Positions 12,901 through 27,900 of a stretch of 64,000 bases of DNA are shown piece after piece. The position numbers and the translations under genes are program-made. The stretch is taken from NCBI RefSeq assembly GCF_001949145.1, contig NW_019091536.1:171781-235780 (forward strand), read 5' to 3'. The notes below the pieces were generated by a model that saw only the letters and a program-made list of their open reading frames with translations, searched no databases and was not told the DNA's origin. Numbering within the stretch: position 1 is the first letter of the stretch; the number at the start of each line of letters is the position of its first letter. Source of the stretch: Acanthaster planci. Its lineage: Eukaryota > Echinodermata > Asteroidea > Valvatida > Acanthasteridae.

Positions 12901-15900
12901 AGGTACTTAGTTTTTTACCTAACATACCTTCCGGGTAATGTCATGTGGGAAGGGGGATGATATTCGGCCTTGGTGTGGGTTCTGGGTCAAAGCAAGGATT
13001 TCACGCTGCTTTAAAGAGGGCTTAGTGCGTTATGGCAAGGGCAAACTCGTGCTTGCACGGATAAGGCTAATTGATTTTGATAAAAAATACTGAATCTGCG
13101 GGACATTTGACAACAGATACTACATTAACCGAGCAAATTGTAAATTCACATGTTGCTTAACATTGCTTATTATAACAATAACGACCGAATGAGCTACGGA
13201 TAGAGACCAAAACATCGCAGAGGTGCCACTCAGCGCGCCGTGCATCTTCCAGGTTTTTGTCAAGTGGAAACTAGATGAACTCAAAACACCAACAACGATC
13301 TTGCTCGGTACCGAACGTTGGTCGACGTACCAGAGCAGCAGTTATGATAATGTCTTCATTAGCGTGTGTCCACATTTCCAACCTTTGTGTATTTGCCGGA
13401 CAAATTAGATTTCCGAGTCCGCACCGCATCAGGAATTAGAGCTGAAGGGGCTTTTGTTTTTCCCACATCTTTGAACAGGATAATTAAATGCGGTTACTCA
13501 ATAACGGCAGAAGGTAATTTGATTTACTGGAACTACAGTCTGTCGTGTCGAAGACGTTTGCACTGGAAAAGTCAAACTGGTCTTTCCGTTTTGATATGTC
13601 AATTAGTTTGATATCCTGACTAAATTTGTCCTGGTCAGAAAAAGTTGACGATTTTTGTTGCTTTGGATCATTTACAAGATTTGTCATTGTTAAACATTTT
13701 CTTGTAATGGCAGTAAGAAATCCTCATCAGCACCGTAAGCACTGTATAGCAGTTACGGTCTGAAGAGGTTGTGGATCCCAAGAAGAATAACCTAATGTAA
13801 CCAAAAAAAGTTCCAGCAACATGTGACTCATTTTATTTAATCAAAATCTTGAAATTGAAATCGAAATCTCAGCGTTTATTTTGGGGTTTTTTATACGGTA
13901 CATTATTTCTTCACCTGTCAAAAAGGTGTTGAAGTTAGTGTGTTGGTTGTACAGTCTAAAACGTGGCTTCCTGGCTAAATGGTCAAGTCCTATAGCATCT
14001 CTTGTCTTCGTGAAAACTGTGCAGCATTTACATTTAGTCCAGTCATCGTTGTCTTGGTTTCGTGTATGTTGCTATTGGTCCTTTGCAATGACATCATTCA
14101 TCTTTCAGGCTAATCAATCTGCCATCTGTATAACAGGTTTTGCCCTTACCAAATGTATATATTGATAAAACTGTATGCTTGTATTCTGCACTCGGTGCTG
14201 TACTCAGTGCTTGTCCGAAAGCTTGCGAAAAAATTCACAAGCTTACTCGGTGGTACTCGAACCCACGACCTCCTGCTTACTAGTGCAGACTTCTTAACCA
14301 CTCGACCACCGAGCTTGCTAGGGTTGGCTGGCCAATCCGAGTCAGATGCCATCATAGTCGACATACCGGATTTGAAAGAAAAAGAAAACGTCTGCACCGC
14401 GCAACCGAAGCATATTGCGACAAAATACCTGATTCAAACACGGCCTCACAGTCACACCAAACATGTCAGACGCAAAATATTTATGGGAGGCTTAGGAGAT
14501 CTGACGTGAAGTGGATGGGACATGTTTAAAAAATATCTGGTGACTTTTTACAAAGTTGATAGGGGGCAAAAATGAATGAATTGGTAAAACACGTCTAGCT
14601 TCGAGGCTCTGTAGGCCATTTGACGGTATTTGAGGGGGTGATATTTGTTGACGTTGGTGCATGGTGTATAACTTTGTGGAGATTGCAGCAGTGTTCGCAT
14701 GGCGCTTGTAGGCCTATCAGGTCTTCTTATGATGTTGGCATGTACCATTAAGACGTAATTTCTCATAAATGAAGCCTGGATGCTGTTTCCTGTAGTCTCG
14801 ACCTATTGTTCATGACAAGGCAAAAGTGCTGCGACACGTGCGCAGGTGGAGGGGCCTATATAAGCCATCGTGATTGATTCGATGGCGGGAGAATCTAGGA
14901 AGGCCTGATAATTACACGTATCCGTCAAAGCATGAGAACTCTTCCGACGGAACGCAACAAGTGTAACGTCTTAGTGGAGGAAGAGACGATACTATGCGCA
15001 CAAGTTTGTACAGATTTATTTCAGGATGATCATGACGTTGCAAGATGAAACTATGCGCAGCCCGTTTCCTCTGTTTGCTGTTAGTATGAAATTCGGTCTC
15101 ATGTAGTTCCTCGTCGTGCAATCTACGTAGAATACATACGCCATCTGGCAGGAAAGTATCAAACGCTTTCATACCAACTGTCCCTTTTGACCCTTATCAT
15201 TGTGCTGTTCAAGGACTCTATCAGTGCTTCAAGTACAAGTATAGTTTGCAAGTCAGCAATACAACTTCGACAAATGAAAATATTGTGCGTCTCAGAATCT
15301 AGCCAAGGGTTTAGGGATTTACTTGATTCCCCATTCAAAAAAAAATGAGGCTCGAAGGTTTTAGAAGAGAGAAGGTGCAACATCCATGTAGGATTTAATT
15401 CTTTGGTTCGTGCATTCTGAATAGAGGAAATGAGTTTCAAACAAATCATGCCATCTGAGAGTTTTTACATGCAGTGTAATATGCCTACAGGGCGTGGTCA
15501 AAAACAATGTACTGTCGGTATTCCTCATGATCTGATAACTGTCATGGACTGCCGTTAAGTACCATCAAGTTCGCCTTTAAAGAAATGTTGTATTACACCT
15601 GAAGCATCTGAGCGGTCCAAGATGATGACCTGTGGGAGAATTTTAAATTACCACTGGGTACCATAAACAAGCAGGTTCTTGAACGTGGGAGATTTGTACG
15701 GCTGGAAATTCAGGTTTGTGCGCCATAAGTAAATGTATATTGAGTTTTAACCTCACTCTGTAGATATTGCGCAATTGCCTTTTCATTTTATTTTCACAAA
15801 ATTGGTTTACTTCGTATACATGTACGTTAAATATGTGATAACTGTCGTCTTTTACGAAATCCCCTAATAAAATCGATTTTTTGGAAGTTTTTGTTCGCTC

Positions 15901-18900
15901 TAACGCTAACATCCGCGAATGTTGCCTTTGCGCTGCTTACTAAAATGGCGCCCATGGAAATAACATCGAAATGAATGACTTCCCGATGAACTATATTAGC
16001 CACCGCTATCCTAAGCTTTAGGTCCTTTTAAACCGACACCAGCCCCAGCCATAACCAGATATGGGTCCAGGGACAACACCAAATGTTTTTAAATAGTTTA
16101 AAAGTAGGACGGAGTTGTGTGCGAACATTTACGAAATCCTGGCAATTTTAACCTTTTTTCCCCATGGCAATTACGTTGCCAAGGTGTAAGTTATCCTTCT
16201 CTCAGCTAGCTACGCCATCTGCCCAAGTTACCCCATACTCTCAGCTAGCTACGCCACCTGCCCAAGTTANNNNNNNNNNNNNNNNNNNNNNNNNNNNNNN
16301 NNNNNNNNNNNNNNNNNNNNNNNNNNNNNNNNNNNNNNNNNNNNNNNNNNNNNNNNNNNNNNNNNNNNNNNNNNNNNNNNNNNNNNNNNNNNNNNNNNNN
16401 NNNNNNNNNNNNNNNNNNNNNNNNNNNNNNNNNNNNNNNNNNNNNNNNNNNNNNNNNNNNNNNNNNNNNNNNNNNNNNNNNNNNNNNNNNNNNNNNNNNN
16501 NNNNNNNNNNNNNNNNNNNNNNNNNNNCCCCATACTCTCAGCTAGCTACGCCACCTGCCCAAGTTACCCTATACTCCCAGCTAGCTACACCACCTGCCCA
16601 AGTTACCCTATACTCTCAGCTAGCTACGCCACCTGCCCAAGTTACCCTCTACTCTCAGCTAGCTACGCCACCTGCCCAAGTTACCCTATACTCTCAGCTA
16701 GCTACGCCACCTTCAGTACTACTTTGTATCACTTAATTTACGTGCGACGTAACTAAACTGCCTGTTTTCCTTATTCGACTCTCGCTTTTTGACAGAATTT
16801 TCAAATCTGATGAATTGAGAACTTGTCACGACGTCAGACTGGCCGGCCTTTCCAAGTGGCGTATACGGCGCCAGAGCAAGATCGGCAAACGGCTGGTTTG
16901 CACCTGTTGAGGGCAATAATCCGCTCGCTTGAACTAAGAAACGATGGACCGTAACCTTCAGTGACATCATACCTCATGAACTGCCGATGCAATTATCTTG
17001 TTTCCGTCACGATTTGGCAAAACGTCGAGAACCTGAAATATCATGACTCTCATGAGGTGAATTTTGCCTAAAATGCCTCTTTCTTTTAAATGTCACGACA
17101 TCTCGGCGTCTCATGTGCTAACCGTAAGCACAGGCCTACTACCATTCCCAAAGCATTTCGTAATGTATCGCTTGCCTGCTGCATCTGAGCAGGAGACTGA
17201 CTTGTGATGCTATCTCTTTTTGCCTCCTAATTGGCTTGTGGCGACTCTGTGATCTTGACCGGATCGAGTCACTGCCGCCGCCGGAATTATCTTCAGGGTT
17301 ATGTACTGTGTAAATATTTCAAACATGAAGTGAGCTCAACAACTGACATTCGCAGAATAGCCAGAAGTACGTGAATAATTCTCACATTCTAAAAAAGCGC
17401 ATTGGGTAATAGAGTATGGGTAAACGGTGTAAGTGCTATGTATGTCCCACTTCTAGACTTGAAATCAAGTCGGTAATTGGCCTTCCTCGTAATGCGTACG
17501 CGGTTTGGTTCGGCGTGCAGCGTAATAACAATCGGGAATGGTCAGTGTAACCTCGCTCCCCAATATGCGTGTTCGACGGTGCCCAATGACCGACTTGAAC
17601 AATCTGCAAGCCCTTTTGCGCACAATATATGGGGCTTGCTACCAAAATTGGAGGGAGAACTCTGATTGGCTAAGAATCCCAATGATATGAATATTAATTT
17701 TAGGGCAGTTTGATTGGTCAGTTGAACGTTAACTAGCCACAACCACAGTCTCGTTCATTGAAGAGGGTGTTTACATTATTCTAAAAAGATCTTTTACCAC
17801 AAAAGCATCGTTTTTTAACCAAAACAGATAATTAATAGATATGTTATTGAATGTTTATGTATACTTTGTCTTTAAGCGTCGTATTAAAAGGGATAATAGT
17901 GCAAGATGTGAAAAAACTGGCACTTATCAAATATAGACATCCCTATAATATAAAATGGATGAGACTATTATGTAGCGTGAGTTACTGTTGGCGCTCTCCA
18001 AGGAAAAGTATGAATATGCAGTGCAGTTGTTGCATGCATGAATACCATCCGGAGTCAAGTTTGTCAAGTCGTTAGACGGACATCGAAAACCGGTACTGAA
18101 CAGCCTACGACCACGCGTTGTATCCAGGCACGGCCGAATCAGACCAGCACACTGGATCGTGTGCAACGGTGAACAGGCTCAACAAAATTGTAAAATGACG
18201 CAGTATGCTTGCTCATATTGTTCTGGACGACAAACACGACCGACTAACGACTTGATTTCAAGTCTAGCCCCTTTTCAGTGGCTTGACTACAGGAGGGGAA
18301 CGCCCCCAGTGGAAGTTTGTACCTCTCAGGTTGCTGTCATTTAAATATTAAAATAAGCAGCCTATGTACAGCCACGGTTTATTTGCTTTCAGAGTCCTCT
18401 TGACACAGTGCATGCACTTCCTGATACCCCTCACCCCACTTACGTCACTTGCATTTCTACGACATGGAGCCAACCTGAGCGTTCATTTTTCACCAGAAAT
18501 CAAAGGAACCCCGTATAAGGTTGAGCCTGTTAGCGACTTGAATTGATTTGTGAGCACCGACGTGGCTTTGGTATAGGCCTGGGACCATTTTCAACTTTAC
18601 TCTTTCAAAGGGTTTGCCATCGGGGAATTTTCAGGTTTTCTTTATAAATGTACGGGATGCATACAGTTAAGGTGTACCGTTGGGCAGGTGAACACACATT
18701 TTGGTTGTCGGCGCACTAATACAATTATTTTCTTGTTGACCTTTAACATATTCCTGCATTCTGTTTAAAGTAGCAGCAAGTAGGGATCTCTTTTTGTACA
18801 AAACTAATAAAGTTGTAAATTTGATCCTGTCGGCCACCTTGACTATCACTGGACTCAGCTTAAGTGACTCGGCATCCAACATAAGTCCTATTGTTGTTTT

Positions 18901-21900
18901 GTATCATTGGCAAATCATTCTGGCTGTCAATCATGGGAGAAATATCCCCATGAAAGACATTTGAACAAACAGGAAATCATTTGGGATTAAGACAAATCTT
19001 ATATTCAGTCAATTTAATGGTATATTCCCAAAGACATAGCATAGCTATAGCCTGAGCCAAGGATATTCATTCGAAAACAAACACGATCTTGGGATGTTTC
19101 GCTATCAGAATTTGCCTCAGTTTTACCCTATTACGTTTGACTTGTATCATCCCGACTCCAGCCGTAGCGAGGTCTAGGCGCACAGGCCATGTTGAGTGAG
19201 GAAGTCACGGTAAGGGGGTCCGCATCGAGGAACCTAGGGGACGGGCATGTCACTCGGCGACTCAAGTGACTCATTGTTGGGGGGCTTTTTTTTTTTTGCT
19301 TCTTTTGCCGTCGTCAGTCGCGATAAGGGGGGGGGGGATTTTAAGGTCCCCGGAAGTTATTTGTCAGGGATGGATGAAGGTCCGTGGTGCACGCTTGGCG
19401 TCCTGTCGGTGTACGCTCCACCGTGCGGAAAGAAAACCACCCCTTCACTTCTGCAAATCGCAAATAAAAATGACACTGCAAAAAAATTTCTGCTTTCTTT
19501 TTTGCCATTGCAGAAAAGATTGAGAGTCTATTTCGAAGAATTAGACGAGCGCTTTTTTCAGCGAAAGCAAAGCATTTATAATTCAGTCAGGACTCCGTCT
19601 TCATTCCCATATACCATGAACACGTCTGTCACAACCTAATGTAACTTCAAGGAGCTCTTTTGCACCGTGAAGTTCCCCAAGGTCTTTATTTAGCGCGTCT
19701 GACTCACGCCCATAGTGTGTGACTGACTGGTGTAGTTCTAGAGCCCGGCCTAAAATGATATGGCTGTGACAAATCCTCGGGAAATGAATCGGTACGATAT
19801 GCTGTTGGTCTATTGCTTTTCGTCTGAAATCTAACATTTTCAAAAAGCATACTACTCACCCTTTCACCTTTCTTGTACATCTTTTGCATTTTCGTTGATG
19901 GGGAGAGCGGACTCAAAATCAGTGTTGCCGAATGGGATCCAATCAGGAAATACATACATAGATAAAATTCTTACAAATAACCCATCGTCATGAATTTTTA
20001 AAAACAAAACACAAAAAATGTGAAAGCCAGAACAGTGTCTCATTTGCTGTTTCGGTACATAAGCAAAAACAGAACCACCTACATTGGAATATTGTAAAAT
20101 AGCCATGCATGCGGTGTGCAAATACAATCTAACTCATGTTTTTTTTTAAGATTTCCCCCAACGCGTTATCTCGCTCAGATTTCCCACTTTGAGCGTTTAA
20201 GGTCAGGTACCAAAGTCTGCATACGGCGTTGTGGATCTCCACAAACCAAAGCCCCCGTCAGTAGGAGATAACAACCCAATCTTATAACTGTTGGAAAGCT
20301 GACCAGTGGTCCCAACACGAACCATTTGTCCCGACCACTTCAAATCTGTTCCAGCACAGTGCAGCAGGGAAACTTTAACCTGGTTTGAATTATATCCAGA
20401 CAGCCGTTGTATTCATATACCGTTTCCCATTCCGATGCATGGGTTCCACCGGGACTCGGCCACGTGAAAGATTGTGTGTGACATGTTACAAGTTGACGGG
20501 GCACAGAAAGTTCACTTCCTCTAACCAGCGGGTGCCTTGCTTGCACCTCGAATGGAAGTGGCACAGCGGAGGAGGGTCTCTTTTGCGTTGTCAATGGTTG
20601 GCAGGTTTAAAGGCCAACTTTATATAGCTGAAATGATTGCGTGATAGACGGGTTACCAGTCAATGTCAAGCGAAACATAATGGTGAGTCACTGGTTCACG
20701 GCTCATTGTCTGCTTCGTAGCTTTAATAAATATGCTCACGATAGGCCACTTGAGCAAGTGTAGTGTATACGAGACATGTACTGAAAGTCAAATCCTCGAC
20801 GGCTGCTGCTGGGCAGTGGCAGTCGATTAAGCGCAGGTCCGAATCTCGCTTTGACCAAGTGGATTGGATTGTCGGTCCCAGCTTTACCTGTATTGGGTTT
20901 TCTCCTAAAAGTTTCTATGTAAGGTGTTTCTTCCCACGATACCCGTCCCATCACGAGCGTTTAGCGCGAGTGCCCCCATTTTCTTTTGGAGGCATATTGG
21001 GTGAAGTGTTGCCCTAAATTATTGCATTTATTGAAACAATAATAAGCAGAATGGGAAAGGCTAGCGAGCAGTGGTTAGGAGGAAAGTTGGACTTATCATT
21101 CACAACTAGGGCCAGAACATATCCATTGGAAATTAGAGTACATTCCCATCAGTTGTTATTGTTGAAAGCAAAGAGAATGTCTGGAAAGTTACCACAGCAG
21201 GATCTTAAAACATCGCTCCAAGGAACGAGGTTGCTGCTGTTGTTTTAAATATCTCTACATATCCGCAACAAGTGACCCAGGATGCCTTCTCGGGGGGGGG
21301 GGGTTCTGGCATATGGACTGGATTTGCTGGTACCTTCCTGCCCAGGTGGATTTGGCGGCACACATACCCCCAATTGCTCTTCCTTTCAGCTATGCAGAGG
21401 TTCCTGTACATGCAGCTGGTCTGTGGGGTTAACAGTTAAGGTTGCTTCTCCAAGGAGGCATGACCCCTCCGGTCCTGATGTACACCATTTCGTTTGCATA
21501 CGGTGCAGTATTCAGTGCAGAAGTCAGTGTTTACCGATTCTTAAACCCCTTCATATCAAGGCTGCATCGCTGTGGGAAGTGGAATATGAATCAAACATAA
21601 CTCTTTAAACCAAAAGCGAAAAAACTGTTTCCCGTTGGACCACCGGAACAAACTTACCAAAATTATCTTTCCATGTTGGCACATCTACCAGGAAAATGTT
21701 ACAGCAAAGTTAGTTTTATAAACAGAAAATTCGTGAAAGCTTATGATGAAGAATCCATTTAGTCTTGCTCAGCGGAATTAGAAAAACGAATGACCAAATG
21801 TTGATAGATAGCACTCATTCTCTTGTTTGTTGCATTGTGCAAACACGGGAATCCTTGGTCGTGGACTCCCCAAAATGTAAACTAAATAGCAGTGCAAAGT

Positions 21901-24900
21901 TGACGGTAGCAGTTATTTACGTCAACTGAGATTTTGGGCTTGCGTTATTAACATAAGGCTAACCTAAGCTCCAGTTGATACACTACCCCTGTTGTTGTCC
22001 AGGTGACGTTGCAGGGAATCTGGGCCAAAAGATTGAACCTGGCCCCAGCACTGCTTATAAAACAGGTCAATATATTCTTGCTCTTGACCATTCCTTGACA
22101 TCGAGGGATGTGCTGCGTGCATCCTTCCGATGAGTTGTTGATGAAGGCACCGTTTGACAGGCAGATCATCAGGGACGGCCATGCTTAGCCACTACCTTAG
22201 GCTACGCCTGGGCCTAATCTTCGGTGCACTGGTCAGTTCTGCTTTCTTGATTGCTTTGTTCCGAGTGCAGAATGAAGACCATGTGTTTCAGGCTGATTTG
22301 ATTGGCGTTGGCTGGAAACGTGCGAGATGAAGCTGTTGTGTGCGATCCAGAAGTGTTTTTCGGGGTCAAGTCTTCACAAACGCTGGTTCCGGAACAGAGA
22401 ATATATGTGCCGCTCTTGACGTCTTTTATTTTCTGGCCTCATGCATGCTATTTCTCGACTGACGACTTGTCTCTGACACCAGGACCTCCTCGAAAGAAAA
22501 TCGTGATGTGAAGAAACTTGCAGTGAGACCCTTCCCCGAATGAGACATCTGACAGTAACGGGACCACACGAACAGACACAAGTTCGCCATATAGTCCCAT
22601 ATGACATTCCATTAACTAGTATAGAGAAGAAACGTCATATTATTGCCACAATTTCCAGCATTCGCTGATTTAATGCTAGGAGAAAGGGAAGTGTATAGAG
22701 CCTGTCATTGATGTTGAGGGTACCTGCTGACGTTCAAGAATATAAACAACTAAGGCCTGAAAGTTTATGTCAGGGATCCTTCCGTTGATAAACACAAAGA
22801 TTCATATCTTTTGTGATGATGTCCGAAGGATTTAAGACTCTTATAAAAAAGATCGAGGATCTTTTTTTATACTTAAACGGAATTCGGGTTAATGCAGAGA
22901 TTTATAGGGAATTTCATTTTGTCAGACTAACGGATCTCAAGCGTGTGCTGTTTCAAAAGATAATTAGATGAGACATCAGTGAAAGCTACCAGATGCCACA
23001 CCAATTATACCTTCGAGCCAAAAGAGAGTCGTTATCCGACCATCTGTGCAGACCCAATCCAACCTACCTCCCTTGAGGTTTTGATCTGCTTCGTTCATTG
23101 GAATTAATTAGGGTCATATTACATCTGTCTTTGTGCCACTTTGTATTTTTGATTTCCTTAAATGAGTGATCGTTAAGGAAGGAAGGGGTTTTTCGGATCT
23201 ATCCGTTCCCACTGGGTAGGATGTCTGGGTTGCCTCCCACTTGTGTAGTGACGCAGGGAAGATCATCAAAAAACCTTATTCACGGGAAACAATTTTTGAT
23301 TGTGTTGCCAGAATCTTAGTCAGTGTAATATTATTTTAAATGGGGTGGTTCCAGGTTATTTCTAGTTCCATGCCTCACCTTCTTTTTTTAATGTAGCTTA
23401 AAAATATTTAGATTCATCAATCACATATTTTTAATTCTTCATCCACATAATTGAGATTAATTTGTAAGGAACTTTGATTTCAGTGCTTTCATTTTCATTC
23501 TCAGGTGCTAAAATAAAAAAGTAAACCTCGCTTTCAATGCAATATCATGGCCATTTATCGATCATTATCGATCCCACAGGTTAACTCAAAGGTGAATCCA
23601 GGATTTTTGCTTGTGCTAGTTCATGTACCGTAGTTGTCGCCGTTGGTAAAGCCACTGAACAAGACAAAAACACACCCTGTTGTCCAGTTGGTTCTATTGG
23701 ATTGGTCTATGGCTTTGTGGGTACCATAAATAACCTAAGCTATTACTCCGTCCACTGTTTCACTGGTTCACGCGAATTGCTAAATGCATTTAAATTCATA
23801 TCAGGAAGGGTGGCTGTTTAGTCTCAGTGAAAGAGCAAAAACAGACAAGCTGGTTCCTGCTGTCAAACTGTGGCCTTTCAAAGGAGGAGATGAAAGTATG
23901 TCAAGGTACTCGTCTATTTGCGCGTGCTTTTGTCACTCAGTAAATAGGCCTACTTTATGATATTCCGAGTGCTTGTCAAAGAAGGAACACCTTTGAGTGG
24001 ACCCAGCTCTTGGATAGGTTCGATTGGTGGTCGACTCGGCACAACCATCATCATTCCGTTGCTCCAGAACGTCTGGCGCTGCGATTAAACGTTTGGTACG
24101 CTCCCTCCAGTAAGCCCAATCTGTCAGTTATTACATATGGCAGGGGGGATATACGAGTCTTTTTAACTATCCGATTCCACACTTAAGTTTGGTTTCCCAA
24201 AGGGGAAAGATCCGTCCATCCCCTGGGCCTGCCCGTCGGAAGCGCACGTTTGGTGTCTGAAAAAAATTAAGTTCTGAAAATACGTGAAGAGATACGAGAA
24301 TTTCTGTAATCACAAGATACCGAAGTCATGCAGACTATTTGGTTACCGATACACTTAATATTGCACGTGACACGTATCGTACGGATGGGTCTCCTCATTC
24401 ACTTTTATTTTTAGAATGCAGTGTCACCTAATGCAACAAAAAAGGATTATTGGGCCGGTAATGGCGGAAATCATAAGAACGCGAAGGAAAGCAACCAGCA
24501 CCGTTGTAACTTCCGCGTTTCATGATGAAACCCTCTGTTCATCCTGCAGTCACTCGTCTGGCTATTCTGTCGAGGGGTTCGTCCGGCCCATTCGGGAATA
24601 GGCACGCCGTTGCAGACCACGAGTGGTTTCCGAGTCGGATTTCCGCTTCTAACAGTGTTGGGCACCAGGTGTCTTTGATTGGGAAGCCCAGTGATGAGGC
24701 TTATGGTTCAGTTTTATTATTTAAACAAGGTCGTGGTTTGATGAATCGCCTAGCTGTCCGTATATATTGGGTGCCAATTTCACGGTTCACCTCCTCCCAA
24801 AAAGGTTAGTCCAGACGATATAACAAATTTCAACGAAACAGTGTAATCCGGTTTTCTAGTTATTTGGATCCCATGTGGCTTCACATGCACAAAAGGAACC

Positions 24901-27900
24901 CAAGAGATGAATTTTCTTGCCTCGTAAACACCATGAATGTTACATCCCTAAAACTATCGGCCTGAATTTCAGAAAAAATCTTTTACTTCATGTAACTCTC
25001 TATGCACTGATCAGAGAATGGGGCTTATACGTTAGAGTCCACGGAAGAAAAGCAAGGTAATGGTCATCAGTAATGTATATGTATATTCTACAAGGCTCAA
25101 CCCCTGCTAGGCAGGTAGTTTGACTAGTATCACGGGAGACACATCAGTAATTCTTACAAGTCCCATGACAACATCCCCGTCACGTATGAACAGTAAGATA
25201 ATAGTTGTATGGGTTGCACCACTGTGAGCCTGGTGAGCATTTTACCTGAAGCACGACGCATGAATTTAGCTTGTCATTTCCAGCCCCCCATGCTCTCCCT
25301 GTGCTCCAACCCCTCGAACACCCCTCGAGTGCCTGGGGCGAACAGGTCCCCCGTTTTCCTGGTGATGTAAACTTTGATATGAATCATTTTGCAACACGCG
25401 AACCTCTCTCTGCCGTTGACGCATCAATCACCTCACTTGACGCAGTTTGAAGGGAAGAAACCTTGGGCAGATATCCACAGCCAATGTATCACTATAAATA
25501 GACAGGGATCAGTTGGGACGTTAATAATAATAATATTGGCATTTCTCTGGTGGATTTTGGGGGAGTCTTTACAGTGTCATGTATGAGAGGGTATTTTTGG
25601 GTACAGGCATTGCCATGTGACCATATTGTGCCTGGAAATTGACTGTATAGGAAGTTCAACAGTAAGCTTCAATGAAATATCAAAGGAACGTGCGCGATAT
25701 AAACTAATTTCAACGGGGACGCAGCCCGCTGTCCTTGTGTTCTTTGCCGCAGAGAAGGGTCCTCGCTGCCAAAAGGAAAAAACACCGGTGAAATATGGAC
25801 CATCTGACATTTCGTGTACAAAATTAGGTGCTGTGGTCACTGGATGCTGTGGTCAACTGTAGCAATCGGTACACTGCTGCACTACATGACTTGTATAATC
25901 CTGAAATACAAACTGTCTAAAGCTTCATGACATAATACCGTTCCTTGTAAGCCGAAGATGCTTGTTTAGCGGTTACCTGTCAGCATGAAGCCACAGGGCA
26001 GATAGCCCAAAGCTTACTTTAGAAAAAGTAGCCAGGAAATTTGAGCGATGCACATGCGGACATCCAGTAACTATTTTCGTTATTGATTGAATTAAACGAT
26101 TTTTAAAAAGTATCTTAAATTTACAAGTTTAAAATGTGTGTGTATAAAGGGACGCGTCTCCGGGGTATTAATGTGGCCATGTCTGATAGGGGTGCGCGAC
26201 TGCAGCTATGTAGCACGACGCGAGTTGCTAAATGGTAGTGTAACTTGTGTGTAAATTACCCGGTTTGCTTTCGCCATGGGCGTCGTTAGGATTTTTCTAG
26301 CTCGCAAAACTTTTTTCCAGGGGAGGGTGCAAAGCACTCATTAGCAGCAAGCTGATAAACCATAGAGGACAAAAGGGGATCAAATCCAGTGCATTTTCCC
26401 CAAAATTTGTGATTTGCACCCCACCTCTTTCGTCTCTCTTTTTCCCCTTATTTTTTCCTTTTTTAAAAAGCAAATTGACGTAGAGTGCAAAAGATCGACA
26501 CGGAACACTATACAATGCAGTACTACCCAAAAGTGTCAGACGCTAACACTGATGCCCTCAAGAATATATCTTTAGGATTTCCTATGTTCTGAACCAGAGC
26601 TTTGTGGAATTATTGTTGCAGACTTATCATTCCAGGCCCAGGCCGGTTTTCACTTTACATCATTTTGCTATATTAGAGGGTATCTTGTGCTTACATAATT
26701 TATTCACCTTAACATTATTCTCATGTATGAAACATGCATCGTTCACCCTTTCGCGAGTTACCTTTACAGGTAGGGCCTATGTCTATACATATACATACAT
26801 ATGTTCACCTTTACCATTTCCCTTTTATATCAGTCTTCCCAACTGCTTTCTGCATACCTTCTTCCTCAAGATTTTATCGTTTCACGGTCATTGTTAGCTT
26901 ACATTTTGGCTATAAATACTCCTGTCATCACATTATACGTCATATCTCAAAGTGTATTTTTGCCTTTAACCTTTGTTTTAATTTTTATCCTCCGACCTGT
27001 CTTCTAAGTTAAGCTATCTTGCCCTGTTGTACACTATTCAAATAAATATACTAAATCCAATGAGAAATATATGTAAATGTAATGCAATAAAATACCAATA
27101 TACTAAAAAAATATACCACGATATTGTTACTGATTTGCTGATCCATCTGTTGCATTCTGATCCATTTTAATTCCGATGTTGTTATTTTTCGTCGCTTGTT
27201 AAAAAATCCCTGTATTCTTCCGCTGCAGTTGGCGGTTTGTCTCAGGAGTGTACCTTCGACGAGGCCGTCAACCCGATGTGTGGCTGGATCGCATCTCGCG
27301 GCCGTGATGCAGACTATTACTGGCAGCTTCATGAGGGAAGCACGCCTGCGAAGAACACGGGTCCACCCACGGATCGCTCGGGAGGTGGGTGCTAAGTGGC
27401 AACGTCGGTGATGCTTTTGATAAAATCAGATTCCATTTGAAAAGTACATCATTTATGACATAATGCAGGTTAACCCTGCCGGTGAAATGCTATGATCTAT
27501 AGGCATAGGCACACTTGAGCATCGTTGATTTTTTTCCCTCGAAGGTCGTGCCCCATACCCGTTCTGATCTTGCTAATATAACAAAGAAATTTAATTTCAG
27601 CACTGTGAAAGAATGACTAGGCAAGATTTAGGACATAGTAAGGGAAATTGAAGCAATTCCAGTATTGCATCAATATGCCTTGAGCTTTAAGAACACGAGT
27701 TTGATATCAGCTGGTCCAAAAGGGGAAGAGATAATCCCCAGAAGATTACCGAAATCTGAAGGGGCTTTCCTTGACAGCGTTGACTGCTGGTGGCTTGGGC
27801 TCTGGGCAAGACTTTGGTGGTACCTGACCGTCCGTTTGATTGTAATTGTCGCCAAGATCCTGTCGGAATATGGAAATCATCCCTTGTTGATGCTGTGTAT

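Larger units (their letters stand above)
6920..27228 (+). other. intron 1 (20.3 kb)
   Basis: Runs from a GTAAGT donor to a CTGCAG acceptor and splits the signal peptide from the mature protein. Apart from the repeats listed separately, I found no exon-like open frame with domain similarity and consistent splice sites on either strand. The frames present are short (about 60-130 codons), often overlap antisense frames, and have no recognisable motifs. Large first introns often hold enhancers, but none can be identified here by eye. Confidence 0.8.

Noticed and set aside
15159-15449. 96-codon minus-strand open frame considered as a retroelement fragment
   Set aside because: No reverse transcriptase or endonuclease motif could be identified.
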